DNA from: SIG622 sp045600125
GTDB lineage: Bacteria > Bacillota > Clostridia > Oscillospirales > CAG-382
Length of the DNA stretch: 11,775 nt
Assembly: GCA_045600125.1 (NCBI GenBank)
Contig: JAZRXH010000163.1
Coordinates: 1 to 11,775 of the forward strand
Reading direction: 5' to 3'
A model generated the notes under the pieces. It saw only the letters and a list, made by a program, of their open reading frames with translations, searched no databases and was not told where the DNA came from. A program made the translations under genes and the position numbers. This document shows positions 1-7,956 of the stretch, piece after piece. Within the stretch, counting starts at the first letter, position 1. Each line of letters opens with the position of its first letter.

Positions 1-10
1 CCGACCAAAA

Positions 11-225
11 CTCGGTGTCGGGGGCGCTTGAAGCGACAAATTTTCGCCTTGTGCCGGAGCGGCGCTGTGGGGCTGATTGAAGACCTGCGAAGTGACATTT
101 TAATCTGCACCATTCTGGTGTCCAAAAGGGGAAAGGTATCGGAAAACCGCATAGGTTTTCTGATGGCAGACCCTTTGCTCTCGCTGAAATGCGAGGAATA
201 GCCCCCACACGCCGCCGAAACCGAG
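11..225 (+). ncRNA. Candidate structured RNA, family not recognised
   Basis: A gene-free stretch that folds into a nested multi-branched structure by eye. A closing stem pairs 11-16 with 220-225 and 20-25 with 201-206. Internal hairpins are 33-36/44-47, 53-56/60-63, 108-112/116-120, an 11-bp stem 138-148/154-164 (one G-U pair) enclosed by 125-130/171-176, and 180-184/191-195. An intrinsic terminator follows at 239-274, so the likely transcript is on the plus strand. I looked for signatures of RNase P RNA (GAGGAAAGTCC), SRP RNA (GGAAGCAGC) and tmRNA (GGTTCGA near the 3' end) and found none. The branched shape does not suit a typical rod-like 6S RNA. No promoter is visible, so the RNA may begin upstream of the window. 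The pairing is seen in the sequence; its being an RNA gene is inference. Confidence 0.35.
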
Positions 226-238
226 TGCGCAGGGTTGG

Positions 239-274
239 CGTCGGAGGGCAAAGCCCTACCCGACGGGCGTTTTT
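239..274 (+). terminator. Intrinsic terminator after the candidate RNA
   Basis: The stem CGTCGG (239-244) pairs with CCGACG (260-265), with an inner stem AGGGC/GCCCT around an AAA loop. GGCG and a five-T run (270-274) follow. The T run lies only on the plus-strand side, so it would end transcription coming from 1-238. Confidence 0.6.
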
Positions 275-277
275 GGC

Positions 278-303
278 GACTTTTTCCGCTCGTGGAAAAA
301 GTC
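278..303. repeat. Perfect 10-bp inverted repeat
   Basis: GACTTTTTCC (278-287) and GGAAAAAGTC (294-303) are exact reverse complements around a 6-base loop, just after the terminator at 239-274. The role is unknown; it could be a second, bidirectional transcription stop or part of the GC-rich repeat cluster that follows. Confidence 0.45.
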
Positions 304-343
304 TGCGCCCCCGTTTGTGTGAAAGGCGGTCAATCGCCGTACT

Positions 344-469
344 CCCGGCGTTCGCCGGAAACAACACGCCTCGCCGTGAAGGGCGGGTCCCCCCCTGCCC
401 CCGGCGTGCGCCGGAAACAACACGCCTCGCCGTGAAGGGCGGGTCGCCCCCTGCTTCCCGGCGTGAGCC
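344..469. repeat. 56/57-bp tandem repeat, two full units plus a fragment
   Basis: Unit 1 is 344-399, unit 2 is 400-456, and a third unit begins at 457 and breaks off after about 13 bases. The full units differ at only a few positions. Each opens with a CCGGCG/CGCCGG hairpin (345-358 and 401-414) with a 2-base loop that varies between units. Open frames here are short, repetitive and rich in Arg and Pro, lack a ribosome binding site, and do not look coded. The rest of the non-coding stretch up to 592 shows only a small CCTCCG/CGGAGG hairpin (511-524). Probably a dispersed intergenic repeat of the genome. Confidence 0.75.
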
Positions 470-641
470 GCAGAGGCTCCCCGCCCTGCCGCAAGGCGCC
501 GTCTGTGCGACCTCCGGACGGAGGAAAATACCGAATAGTATGGAGATTTTTTACTTATCCATCGGCGCCTTTGTAATCAGATATGGCATAAATTGTTGAA
601 AATAACCAAATCGCCGTTTTGCCCTTCAAAGAAAGAAAGCG

Positions 642-682
642 AAAATCACGCATTTACGGGATTCTTCATTATTCGTGATTTT
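642..682. promoter_or_regulatory. 9-bp inverted repeat upstream of the giant-gene promoter
   Basis: AAAATCACG (642-650) and CGTGATTTT (674-682) are exact reverse complements separated by 23 bases, ending about 70 bp before the -35 box at 752. It could be a paired protein-binding site or a hairpin. It is not GC-rich enough for a confident terminator. Any regulatory role is inference. Confidence 0.35.
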
Positions 683-751
683 GCCGAAGCGGGACGAAAA
701 ACGCCGCATTCGGCATATTTCACAAAATTGGGAAAATTTCTTTATACATCC

Positions 752-780
752 TTGACATTTTGTAAAAAAAGGTTTATACT
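752..780 (+). promoter_or_regulatory. Sigma-A type promoter of the giant surface-protein gene
   Basis: The -35 box TTGACA (752-757) is a perfect consensus. It is followed by a 17-base spacer and the -10 box TATACT (775-780). The transcript would start near 787, giving a leader of about 58 nt. This start lies at or after the upstream in-frame ATG at 786, which argues that translation begins at 846. Confidence 0.85.
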
Positions 781-792
781 TCATAGTGCATA

Positions 793-837
793 GGGGTATA
801 TACGAAAGACTATACTCCGAAATTTACAGCAGAGGAG
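793..837 (+). promoter_or_regulatory. 5' leader hairpin and ribosome binding site
   Basis: GGGGTATA (793-800) pairs with TATACTCC (811-818), 8 bp with one G-U pair and a 10-base loop, within a few bases of the predicted transcript start. Such a hairpin at the 5' end could protect a long mRNA from decay; that is inference. The Shine-Dalgarno AGAGGAG (831-837) sits 8 bases before the ATG at 846 and decides the start. Confidence 0.55.
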
Positions 838-845
838 ATTTCAGT

Positions 846-3800
846 ATGAAAAACTTCAAAAAAGCATTGGCGCTGATCCTCAGCGTGCTGATGCTCAGCT
901 CAGCCATGATGTTCACAGCATCAGCCGCAGGCGAAAAGGGTTATGCGACCTCCGCCAGAAACGGCTTCAAGCAGTTCGGCGACTTTTCGGAAAGCGCGAA
1001 CTTCAAGACGGAAGTCTGCTATGATACGGTTGCGCAGATTCCGTACGCTCACGTCACCGTTACGAAGCCTGCCGGCACATCAATTAACGGCAGCACCATG
1101 AACAACTACTCTTACGCAGTTCCGATGGCGGACGGCGCAGCTTATGCCGTTCTTCTTCTCAGAACCAACGCCATCGTGAACCCCGGTATTCAGGTATACC
1201 AGGGCAAACTGAGCGACGGCGGTACGTGGTCCGCTTCCTTTGACGCACCCACTGCTACCACCGGCTCCGGTGAATGGGAACAGATCATCATCCCGATCAC
1301 CAAGGCGGACGGCGCTTCCTTCACACAGCCTCAGATCCGTGTGACCAGTGCTACCAAGAATTACATCGTAACCGACGGCAATGAGTACTTCGACGTTGGC
1401 GGTGTTGAATTCTTCAGCACCGAGGCAGCAGCGCAGAGCGCAGATCTTATATCCGATCTGTACGTTGCTCCCGTTACCGCTACCTTCGTGGCAAACGGCG
1501 AGACCGTTAAGACGGTCACCACCTGCGCAGGCGAGCTCATCCGTGTGGATGACATCGAAGTGGCCGTTCCCGAAGGACAGATCTTCGGCGGCTGGGGCGT
1601 AGAGCTCAAGGCCGGTAAGAACGGCGTGGAAGGCACCCAGTTCATTTCGGCTCCTTCTTCCGACACCACCTACACCGCCGTGCTCAACTCGGGCACTTCC
1701 CTCACCTTCACGAACGGCGCCGATACCACCGTTATCGCGACTCCCGTTACCGTTCCCGGTCAGACCTACGGTAAGTTCGAGCTTCCCGAAGCTCCCACCG
1801 CTCCCGCAGGTAAGGTATTCACAGGCTGGAAGAACGCCAAGGGCTATGCTTCCGACCTCGTTACCATCGCAGGCGGTCTCACCGTTGCCGACACCTTTAC
1901 GGCTCAGTTCATCGACGATGCAGGCATCGAGGTTCCCACCTCCGGCACCGTTATTTACGTAAACGCAAAGACCGGTAAGGATTCCAACGACGGTTCCGCT
2001 TCCAACCCCGTTTCCTCCATTGCAGGCGCTATGTCGAAGATTACCGGCACCGGTACCATCGTTCTCCAGACCGGCGTTGTTTGCCCCAATCCTCTCGGAC
2101 AGGCAGGCAAGGATGTTACCATTATGGGTATCAACAACGGTATCAACTTCCAGACCACCACTTCCAACGTAAAGCTCGGCGGCAACATCACCTTCAAGGG
2201 CATCACCCTTGCAAAGGCAGGCTCCACCGAGGCAGTGTTCAACCTCAACGGCAATAACCTCGTCTTTGATGAAGGCGTCCATGCCATTTACCTCCTCACA
2301 AAGGTAGACGGCGGCACTTATGCGACAAGCGGCGGCGACTACATCAGAACCGCTATGTGGCACTACAACGTTCCCGCATCCAACAGACCCTCCTGCCCCA
2401 CCTCCGGCGAGGACAACACCGCTCTCACCTACATCTCCGGTGCGCAGATCGTTGACTCCACCGTGACCGTAAAGAGCGGCTCCCTCAACTTCCCGAAGAC
2501 CGGTACCCACACCCAGTCCAACTCCGCTCACTCCTTCACCTTCGGTAAGTCCACCGTAGTCGTTGAAGACGGCGGCGAAGTGACCGGCGGTATCTCCGGT
2601 ATGCACGACTATCAGCCTACGGGCATCTTCATGGGTGAGCAGGCGCTCATCGTAAACGGCGGTCACCTCGGCTCCGGCACCTACAACTTCTCCAACTGGG
2701 CTGAGACCGGCGTCAAGAAGATCGTCATCAACGGCGGTGTCATTGACGGTACTCTCGCTACCTCCGCAAACATTCGGAGCGCCGGCACCAATGAAAATAA
2801 CCCCTTCACCGCATCCAAGAACGAAAACTACCAGGCACTCTCGATCATCGAGATCAACGGCGGTACCTTCTCCAACAAGATCATCACCAAGGGCAGCGTT
2901 ACCAACGAGCCCGCAGTCGTTATCTTCAACCACGGCATGGCTGACGGCTTCACCGTTACCGACTCCAACGCTCTTGTCATCCGCGCTGTCGGCGAGGACG
3001 GCAAGGTAACCGCGCTCTACACCGAGCCCACGGTTGAAAAAGACTTCCGGTCCGAATTCCTCGGCTTCGCCATCGAAAAGGACAACGACGGCGTCGAAGC
3101 TTACCTCGTAGCAGGCGGCGAAGAGTTCCTGCTTGATACCGACGAGATTACCGCACAGATGGTTATGGAAACCTGCTCGGCTCTCCAGACCACTACTCTC
3201 GACATCCAGTTCCGCACGGCAGGCGAGCATGTCATCACCTTCAAGGACGCTGACAACTCCACCTTCGCAACCGTTACCACCACCGCAGCGACCATGCAGG
3301 CAGCCGATATGCCCGAAGGCACTCCCAACAAGAAGATCGATACGGCGATCTACGCATTCGCAGGCTGGGAGCTCGCAGACGGCACTCCTTTCGAGGCAGG
3401 CACTGCTCTCGAAGGCAGCTCCATCACCGTAATCGCAGCATTTGAGGTAGTGCAGGAGCTCGATCCTTACCTCTACAAGAACTTTACAACAAACGACACT
3501 CCTATCGTAAACAGCTATAAGAACAGCACCGTTTCCATGCAGACCATCGACGGTGTGGAGGCTGTTATGCTTCGTCCTCAGTATCCTGCCGAAAAGCCCG
3601 AGGATTGGACGAAGACCGTATCCATCGACGGCTACGGCAAGATCCCGAAGAACTGGTCTACCGGTTCCTACAACGATTACCTCAACTCCAACTCCTACGA
3701 TAAGGCAGTCATCAAGTACTACTACGCCCCCAACGGCAACACCGACACCAGAAAGATCGGCATGTGGCTCCAGAAAAACGAGGGCGAAGGCAAGCCCACC

Positions 3801-6800
3801 AATCCCGATTCCGGCCGTCCGAGAATTGCCGATCCCGCTCTCGTGACGCTCCAGACAGACAAGTGGTCGTATGCCATCATGGACTTCTCCGCATCCAAGG
3901 ATTGCGCCGACACATGGCAGTATCACATCCGACCCTTCAAGAATGCAGCCGGCACAGACCTCACTTCCAATCTGATATACTTCTCCGAAAAGGACGACAG
4001 CGGCATTCCTACTGAGGATGCAAAGGTAGAGACCTTCTACATCGACGGCGTTTACTGGCTCAGAGTTGACCAGACTCCCGTTGTAACTCCCGTTAACTTC
4101 TACGGCGAAGACGGCGAGCTCGCTTATGCGACCGAGATCCTCAGCACCGTCGGCGAAGAAGCCGTTTACCTCGGCGACGCTTCCGCCATCACCAAGGACG
4201 GCTGCGTATTCAGAGGCTGGTCCACCGACGTTACCGGCGCATCCGGACTCGTATCCGACTTTGCATTCGCCGGCGGCGAAACCGTGAACCTCCACCCGAT
4301 CTTTGAAGTAACCGCAGAAGAATACACCGTAACCTTCAAGAACGGCGCAGACGTACTCGACCAGCAGACCCTCGCAGGCAACGCTCAGCTCGTATACGGC
4401 GGCGAAGCTCCCACCCAGGCTTACAAGGAATTCAAGTTCTGGGCTCTCGAGGGCACCGACACCGCATACGACTTCACGCAGGTAAGAACCGGCGACATCG
4501 TTCTCGTAGCAGTCTTTGCAGACCTCTCCTACTCCGTTAAGTTCATGAGCGAAGCAGGCACCATCCTCGAGTCCAAGACCGTTGTAGGCGGCAACACCAC
4601 CTCCTTCACCGGCACGGCTCCCGCAAAGACCGATTATGAGTTCCTCGGCTGGGCTACCACGCAGGGCGCTGCCGAAGCAGTCGATCTTACGACCTATATC
4701 ATCAGCGGCACTACCACCTTCTATCCCGTATTCAAGTCCACCAAGGTTCCTACCGTTTACGTAAGCAAGATCGGTAACGATTCCAACGACGGTCTTACCG
4801 CAGCGACCGCATATGCGACCTTCGCAGCCGCTTACAACGCTGTCAAGAACGGCGAAGGCAAGATCTACATCGTAGACGACGTTGCATTCAACGGCACTTT
4901 CGCAGCAAGCTCCGGTCTTATTACGGTATCCGGCGATCCCGAAAGCGCAACCAAGGGTATCCTCAGACTCAAGGGCTCCGTGAACTTCAACGGCACCGGC
5001 GCTACCTGCACCGGCAGGATCAAGTTCGAAAACGTTGACTTCGCAGTAGCTGAGGCTAACCAGTGGAGCTTCGTAAACTTCTGCGGCTTCGGCTATGAAT
5101 TCGGTGAAGGCATCGAAATGCTCACCGGCACCGATCCCGACGGCAAGTCCTACAAGACCCTCTGCGTCCGTGCAGGCGGCGAATCCGGCAAGAACATCTA
5201 TGGCGCAAAGCAGATCGTTCGCAGCGGTTCCTACAACACCCTCCACCTCGCAGGTAAGGGCGCCGGCACCTTCGGCGACATCGACTTCGAACTTTACGGC
5301 GGTTCTCTTGCCGTGAACTGCGGTAACGACTCCATGAAGGATGGAAACAACAATCCTGTTTACGGTGCTCTTACCAACGTAAAGGTACTCCTCAACGCAG
5401 CTCCCAAGTCCTACGGTCACAGCAACATCAGCGAGATTACCGGCAACTATCAGTTCATCGCCAACAACGGCGTTGCAACCGTTCCGAACATTCCCGCATC
5501 TGTAACCTACGACGAAAACAAGTTCTGGGCTATCAGCTCCGCAGAAGGCGGTATGGCAGCCTTCACCGAAACCGCAGGCACCTTCGCATTCACCACCGAC
5601 AAGACCTACGTAGTAGTAGACGGTGCTTACTATGATGCAAACGGTCAGCTCGTTCGCGACCTCGGCGCAGACGCAGCGATCCTTGCAGACGCCGAAGAGC
5701 ACACCGTATCCATCGCACTCGCAGCAGGCTACCACAACGTAGTTTATACCGACGTTCTCCTCAATAAGGTTACCTTCGTGGTAGGCGAGGTTGAGAACGT
5801 AACCGCTCAGGCTGACGGCAACGTAGTATTCCCCGCTTCTCCCGAAGCAGAAGCAGGCTACGAATTCGCAGGCTGGACCTACAACGGCACTCTCTACACC
5901 GCAGACTCTACCGTAGCGGTTGTAAACGACATGGTATTCACGGCAGTATTCGAAGAGCTCTCCGGCGTTGAGTACTCCACCAAGGGTGTTTACAGCGCAG
6001 CAGACGGCACCTACACCGTAACCCTTTACTTCGAGGGCGCAAAGGCAGCAGCCGCTGCAGCAGGTCTTGCATTCGATTCGACCTACATGACCTTCGATCC
6101 CGCAAATCCGACCTTCACCCTCGGCGCAGGCATCAGCAGCGACCTCGGCGAACAGGCTGAAAACTTCGTATTCGGCGCAGACGGCATCGGCTTCTACTGG
6201 AACGCTGCAGCAGGCGAGGTAGACGCTACCGAAGCTCCCATCGAAATCGGCACCGTAGTTCTCGGCATGACCGCAGAGCAGAGAAGTGCATTCGTTGCAG
6301 CAGGCGCTCCCTTCGCACTCTACGCATACGACGAAGACATCGCTGACTACTATGTAGGCGGCAAGTACCTCTTCGCTCCCGCTGAAGGCGACCTTGACAC
6401 CACCAAGTTCAGCATCGCTTACGCAGGACATACCGATATCGAAGCAGCATCCAGCGCAGACTTCACCGTATACGCCGTACTTCCCGCACAGGATGCGGAA
6501 GCCTTCACCGCTGCGAACGCTCCTACTGTTGCAGCAACGACACTGGACGGCAGCAGCATCGTTGTCGGCACTCTCGATGAAAACGGTCTCTGCACCGTAG
6601 GCGCATTCAACTACTACGCATTCACCATCAAGGGTCTCGCTGCCGGCGAAACCTACATGATCGGCATCCTCAAGCAGGGTTACCTCCCCGCAGCAGTGAT
6701 TGTTGAGATCGACGGTATTGATCTTGCCAACAACGGTATGGCAGCAAGCCTCATCCCCGGCAACATCGCAGCAGGCGATATTGAAAACGGCGAAGTTGCT

Positions 6801-7031
6801 TTCGGCACTCCCGAAGAAATCGGCGACGATGAGATCATTGACTTCTCTGACTTCGTCCGTGTAGCAAGAGCTTTCGACGACACCGCTACAGCGGCAGTAA
6901 GAGAAGCTACCGATATCAACGAAGACGGTCTTGTTACCGTAGCTGACCTTGCATACGTAAGAGCAAACCTCGCTAAGCTTTATACAGCAACTCCCGTATA
7001 CGTAGGCAACCTCGGAAGCCTCGTATTCTGA
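846..7031 (+). CDS. Giant secreted multidomain protein: beta-helices, InlB-type repeats, dockerin-like C-terminus
   Basis: The product has 2061 residues. The start at 846 has a good ribosome binding site and gives a classical Sec signal peptide: basic MKNFKK, a hydrophobic core at 7-25, and probable cleavage near ASA-A at 25-28. The next modules recognisable by eye are a carbohydrate-binding-like beta-sandwich (about 33-195), two InlB/Flg_new-type repeats (211-281, 286-356; hallmark F-x-G-W), and a parallel beta-helix (367-765) opened by a YVNAKTGKDSNDG motif with recurring NGG rungs. After a third InlB repeat (795-868), a second sandwich (876-1072, ending FYIDGVYW), three InlB repeats (1082-1297), a second beta-helix (1302-1600) and a seventh InlB repeat (1640-1703) follow. 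The C-terminus has a beta-sandwich possibly of cohesin type (1708-1848), a carboxypeptidase-regulatory-like domain (1852-1967) and a dockerin-like module (1968-2045). I see no LPxTG signal or C-terminal membrane segment. Probable role: glycan binding or adhesion at the surface. No active site was identified, so enzymatic activity is open. Confidence 0.9.
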   Translation: MKNFKKALALILSVLMLSSAMMFTASAAGEKGYATSARNGFKQFGDFSESANFKTEVCYDTVAQIPYAHVTVTKPAGTSINGSTMNNYSYAVPMADGAAYAVLLLRTNAIVNPGIQVYQGKLSDGGTWSASFDAPTATTGSGEWEQIIIPITKADGASFTQPQIRVTSATKNYIVTDGNEYFDVGGVEFFSTEAAAQSADLISDLYVAPVTATFVANGETVKTVTTCAGELIRVDDIEVAVPEGQIFGGWGVELKAGKNGVEGTQFISAPSSDTTYTAVLNSGTSLTFTNGADTTVIATPVTVPGQTYGKFELPEAPTAPAGKVFTGWKNAKGYASDLVTIAGGLTVADTFTAQFIDDAGIEVPTSGTVIYVNAKTGKDSNDGSASNPVSSIAGAMSKITGTGTIVLQTGVVCPNPLGQAGKDVTIMGINNGINFQTTTSNVKLGGNITFKGITLAKAGSTEAVFNLNGNNLVFDEGVHAIYLLTKVDGGTYATSGGDYIRTAMWHYNVPASNRPSCPTSGEDNTALTYISGAQIVDSTVTVKSGSLNFPKTGTHTQSNSAHSFTFGKSTVVVEDGGEVTGGISGMHDYQPTGIFMGEQALIVNGGHLGSGTYNFSNWAETGVKKIVINGGVIDGTLATSANIRSAGTNENNPFTASKNENYQALSIIEINGGTFSNKIITKGSVTNEPAVVIFNHGMADGFTVTDSNALVIRAVGEDGKVTALYTEPTVEKDFRSEFLGFAIEKDNDGVEAYLVAGGEEFLLDTDEITAQMVMETCSALQTTTLDIQFRTAGEHVITFKDADNSTFATVTTTAATMQAADMPEGTPNKKIDTAIYAFAGWELADGTPFEAGTALEGSSITVIAAFEVVQELDPYLYKNFTTNDTPIVNSYKNSTVSMQTIDGVEAVMLRPQYPAEKPEDWTKTVSIDGYGKIPKNWSTGSYNDYLNSNSYDKAVIKYYYAPNGNTDTRKIGMWLQKNEGEGKPTNPDSGRPRIADPALVTLQTDKWSYAIMDFSASKDCADTWQYHIRPFKNAAGTDLTSNLIYFSEKDDSGIPTEDAKVETFYIDGVYWLRVDQTPVVTPVNFYGEDGELAYATEILSTVGEEAVYLGDASAITKDGCVFRGWSTDVTGASGLVSDFAFAGGETVNLHPIFEVTAEEYTVTFKNGADVLDQQTLAGNAQLVYGGEAPTQAYKEFKFWALEGTDTAYDFTQVRTGDIVLVAVFADLSYSVKFMSEAGTILESKTVVGGNTTSFTGTAPAKTDYEFLGWATTQGAAEAVDLTTYIISGTTTFYPVFKSTKVPTVYVSKIGNDSNDGLTAATAYATFAAAYNAVKNGEGKIYIVDDVAFNGTFAASSGLITVSGDPESATKGILRLKGSVNFNGTGATCTGRIKFENVDFAVAEANQWSFVNFCGFGYEFGEGIEMLTGTDPDGKSYKTLCVRAGGESGKNIYGAKQIVRSGSYNTLHLAGKGAGTFGDIDFELYGGSLAVNCGNDSMKDGNNNPVYGALTNVKVLLNAAPKSYGHSNISEITGNYQFIANNGVATVPNIPASVTYDENKFWAISSAEGGMAAFTETAGTFAFTTDKTYVVVDGAYYDANGQLVRDLGADAAILADAEEHTVSIALAAGYHNVVYTDVLLNKVTFVVGEVENVTAQADGNVVFPASPEAEAGYEFAGWTYNGTLYTADSTVAVVNDMVFTAVFEELSGVEYSTKGVYSAADGTYTVTLYFEGAKAAAAAAGLAFDSTYMTFDPANPTFTLGAGISSDLGEQAENFVFGADGIGFYWNAAAGEVDATEAPIEIGTVVLGMTAEQRSAFVAAGAPFALYAYDEDIADYYVGGKYLFAPAEGDLDTTKFSIAYAGHTDIEAASSADFTVYAVLPAQDAEAFTAANAPTVAATTLDGSSIVVGTLDENGLCTVGAFNYYAFTIKGLAAGETYMIGILKQGYLPAAVIVEIDGIDLANNGMAASLIPGNIAAGDIENGEVAFGTPEEIGDDEIIDFSDFVRVARAFDDTATAAVREATDINEDGLVTVADLAYVRANLAKLYTATPVYVGNLGSLVF

Positions 7032-7043
7032 GAGACCCCGAAA

Positions 7044-7057
7044 GGGTTTCGAAACCC
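7044..7057. repeat. Perfect 14-bp palindrome in the 3' UTR
   Basis: GGGTTTCGAAACCC is fully self-complementary. It lies 12 bases after the giant-gene stop and 20 bases before the main terminator. It may form a small hairpin that protects the 3' end, or bind a dimeric protein; nothing else supports either role. Confidence 0.4.
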
Positions 7058-7077
7058 ATAAATAAACGCTGAGTTTT

Positions 7078-7110
7078 CCCCGCACACCTCGTTTGGTGTG
7101 CGGGGTTTTT
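7078..7110 (+). terminator. Strong intrinsic terminator of the giant gene
   Basis: An 11-bp perfect stem, CCCCGCACACC (7078-7088) with GGTGTGCGGGG (7095-7105), closes a 6-base loop and is followed by five Ts (7106-7110). It lies 46 bases after the stop codon. Confidence 0.92.
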
Positions 7111-7194
7111 GCGCTCCGGAAGACACGATATCCTGCGCGCATGATTTTTCAAAGGAGCCGGGCGTAATCGGGTCAGAGCGGCGTGTACAGACGG

Positions 7195-7229
7195 AAAAAT
7201 CCCCGAAGCCGCAGTTTGACTTCGGGGAT
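7195..7229 (-). terminator. Intrinsic terminator of the minus-strand transporter/oxidoreductase operon
   Basis: ATCCCCGAAG (7199-7208) pairs with CTTCGGGGAT (7220-7229) over 10 bp with an 11-base loop. On the minus strand the stem is followed by a T run (AAAAA at 7195-7199 on the plus strand). It lies about 124 bases after the oxidoreductase stop and faces the giant-gene terminator, so the two units converge cleanly. The bases between it and 7353 show no gene. Confidence 0.82.
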
Positions 7230-7352
7230 GCTTGCTCGTATATGATTTTCGGTGTCGGATGAAGGAAGCCGGGACACAGCTCGTGTGCGGGGGACGGCGG
7301 CGCTGAAATGCGGTCTTTTCCGGAGGAAGACGGACCTCTTGTAGGCAGAAGC

Positions 7353-7937
7353 TCAAAGGAGGCTTTGCAGGCTGTTCTGAGCGCTCCCGATGGCGGTGCG
7401 CAGGCGCTCCTCGGGGTCAAAGCCGTCCGCGTCCAGCATGTCCGCAAAATACTCGTATACCTCCGGGATGCCGAACATGCTCCGGCAAAGAGCGGCGATA
7501 TTGCCGAAGCCGCAGGACGGGTCGTAGGCGCCGCCCGCCGTCGTTACATAGAAAAGGTGCTTTGCACGGCAAAGACCCACGGGAGCGCCGTTTTCGCCGT
7601 AGCGGAAGGTCACGCCCGCGCAGGAGATGTTTTCAAGATAGATTTTCAAAAGAGCGGGATAGGACAGATCCCAGAACGGTGCGGCGATCACGATTCCGTC
7701 GGCGGCGGCAAACTGCCGGGCATAGCCGAAGAGCCCGTGGTCAAAGTCGCCTTTCCGGGCGAGGTCGTCCCGAAGGGCAAGGCGCTCCGAGTCAAGGGGA
7801 AGAATTTTCTCTTTTTCGAGGACAAGCTCGGTCACGTTCCCGTCTTTACCGGAAATCAGCGGCAGTACTGAGTCGCAAAGGCGCTTTGTCCTCGATTCTT
7901 TACGCACGCAGGCGTTGATAAACAGAATGTTTTTCAT
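7353..7937 (-). CDS. Flavodoxin-fold FMN-dependent NAD(P)H oxidoreductase, AzoR/Flavodoxin_2 family
   Basis: The product has 194 residues, close to the roughly 200 of E. coli AzoR. The family binds FMN and uses NAD(P)H to reduce quinones, azo dyes or nitro compounds in the cytoplasm by two-electron steps. Seen here: an N-terminal beta strand and phosphate-loop region (MKNILFINAC, then RKESRTKRL at 12-20), the strand VIAAPFWDLS (83-92) that would contact the flavin ring, the family block GVTFRYGENG (108-117), and TTAGGAYD (132-139), which matches the second flavin-contact loop. The start has GGAG 6 bases upstream. It is the second gene of an operon, beginning 19 bases after the transporter stop, so the two are probably co-translated. 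PFWDLS is typical of clostridial NAD(P)H-dependent oxidoreductases and differs from PMYNFN of AzoR, so the natural substrate cannot be named. Confidence 0.88.
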   Translation of the reverse strand: MKNILFINACVRKESRTKRLCDSVLPLISGKDGNVTELVLEKEKILPLDSERLALRDDLARKGDFDHGLFGYARQFAAADGIVIAAPFWDLSYPALLKIYLENISCAGVTFRYGENGAPVGLCRAKHLFYVTTAGGAYDPSCGFGNIAALCRSMFGIPEVYEYFADMLDADGFDPEERLRTAIGSAQNSLQSLL

Positions 7938-7956
7938 AAGGTTCTCCGATGATCGT

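Noticed and set aside
344..469. A CRISPR array
   Set aside because: There are only two and a bit contiguous tandem units with no unique spacers, and no cas genes are present.
189..599. A 136-codon open frame over the 5' repeat region
   Set aside because: It runs through the candidate RNA, its terminator and the tandem repeat, has no ribosome binding site, and encodes repetitive Arg/Pro-rich sequence.
786..845. An in-frame upstream ATG that would extend the giant protein by 20 residues
   Set aside because: It lies at the predicted transcript start with no ribosome binding site and would put a charged, polar stretch before an otherwise perfect signal peptide.
1080..7142. A 2020-codon open frame on the minus strand
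   Set aside because: It mirrors the giant gene in codon register. The translation is Cys/Val/Gly-rich with no domains, it has no ribosome binding site, and it begins across the giant-gene terminator. It is a by-product of avoiding TTA, CTA and TCA codons.
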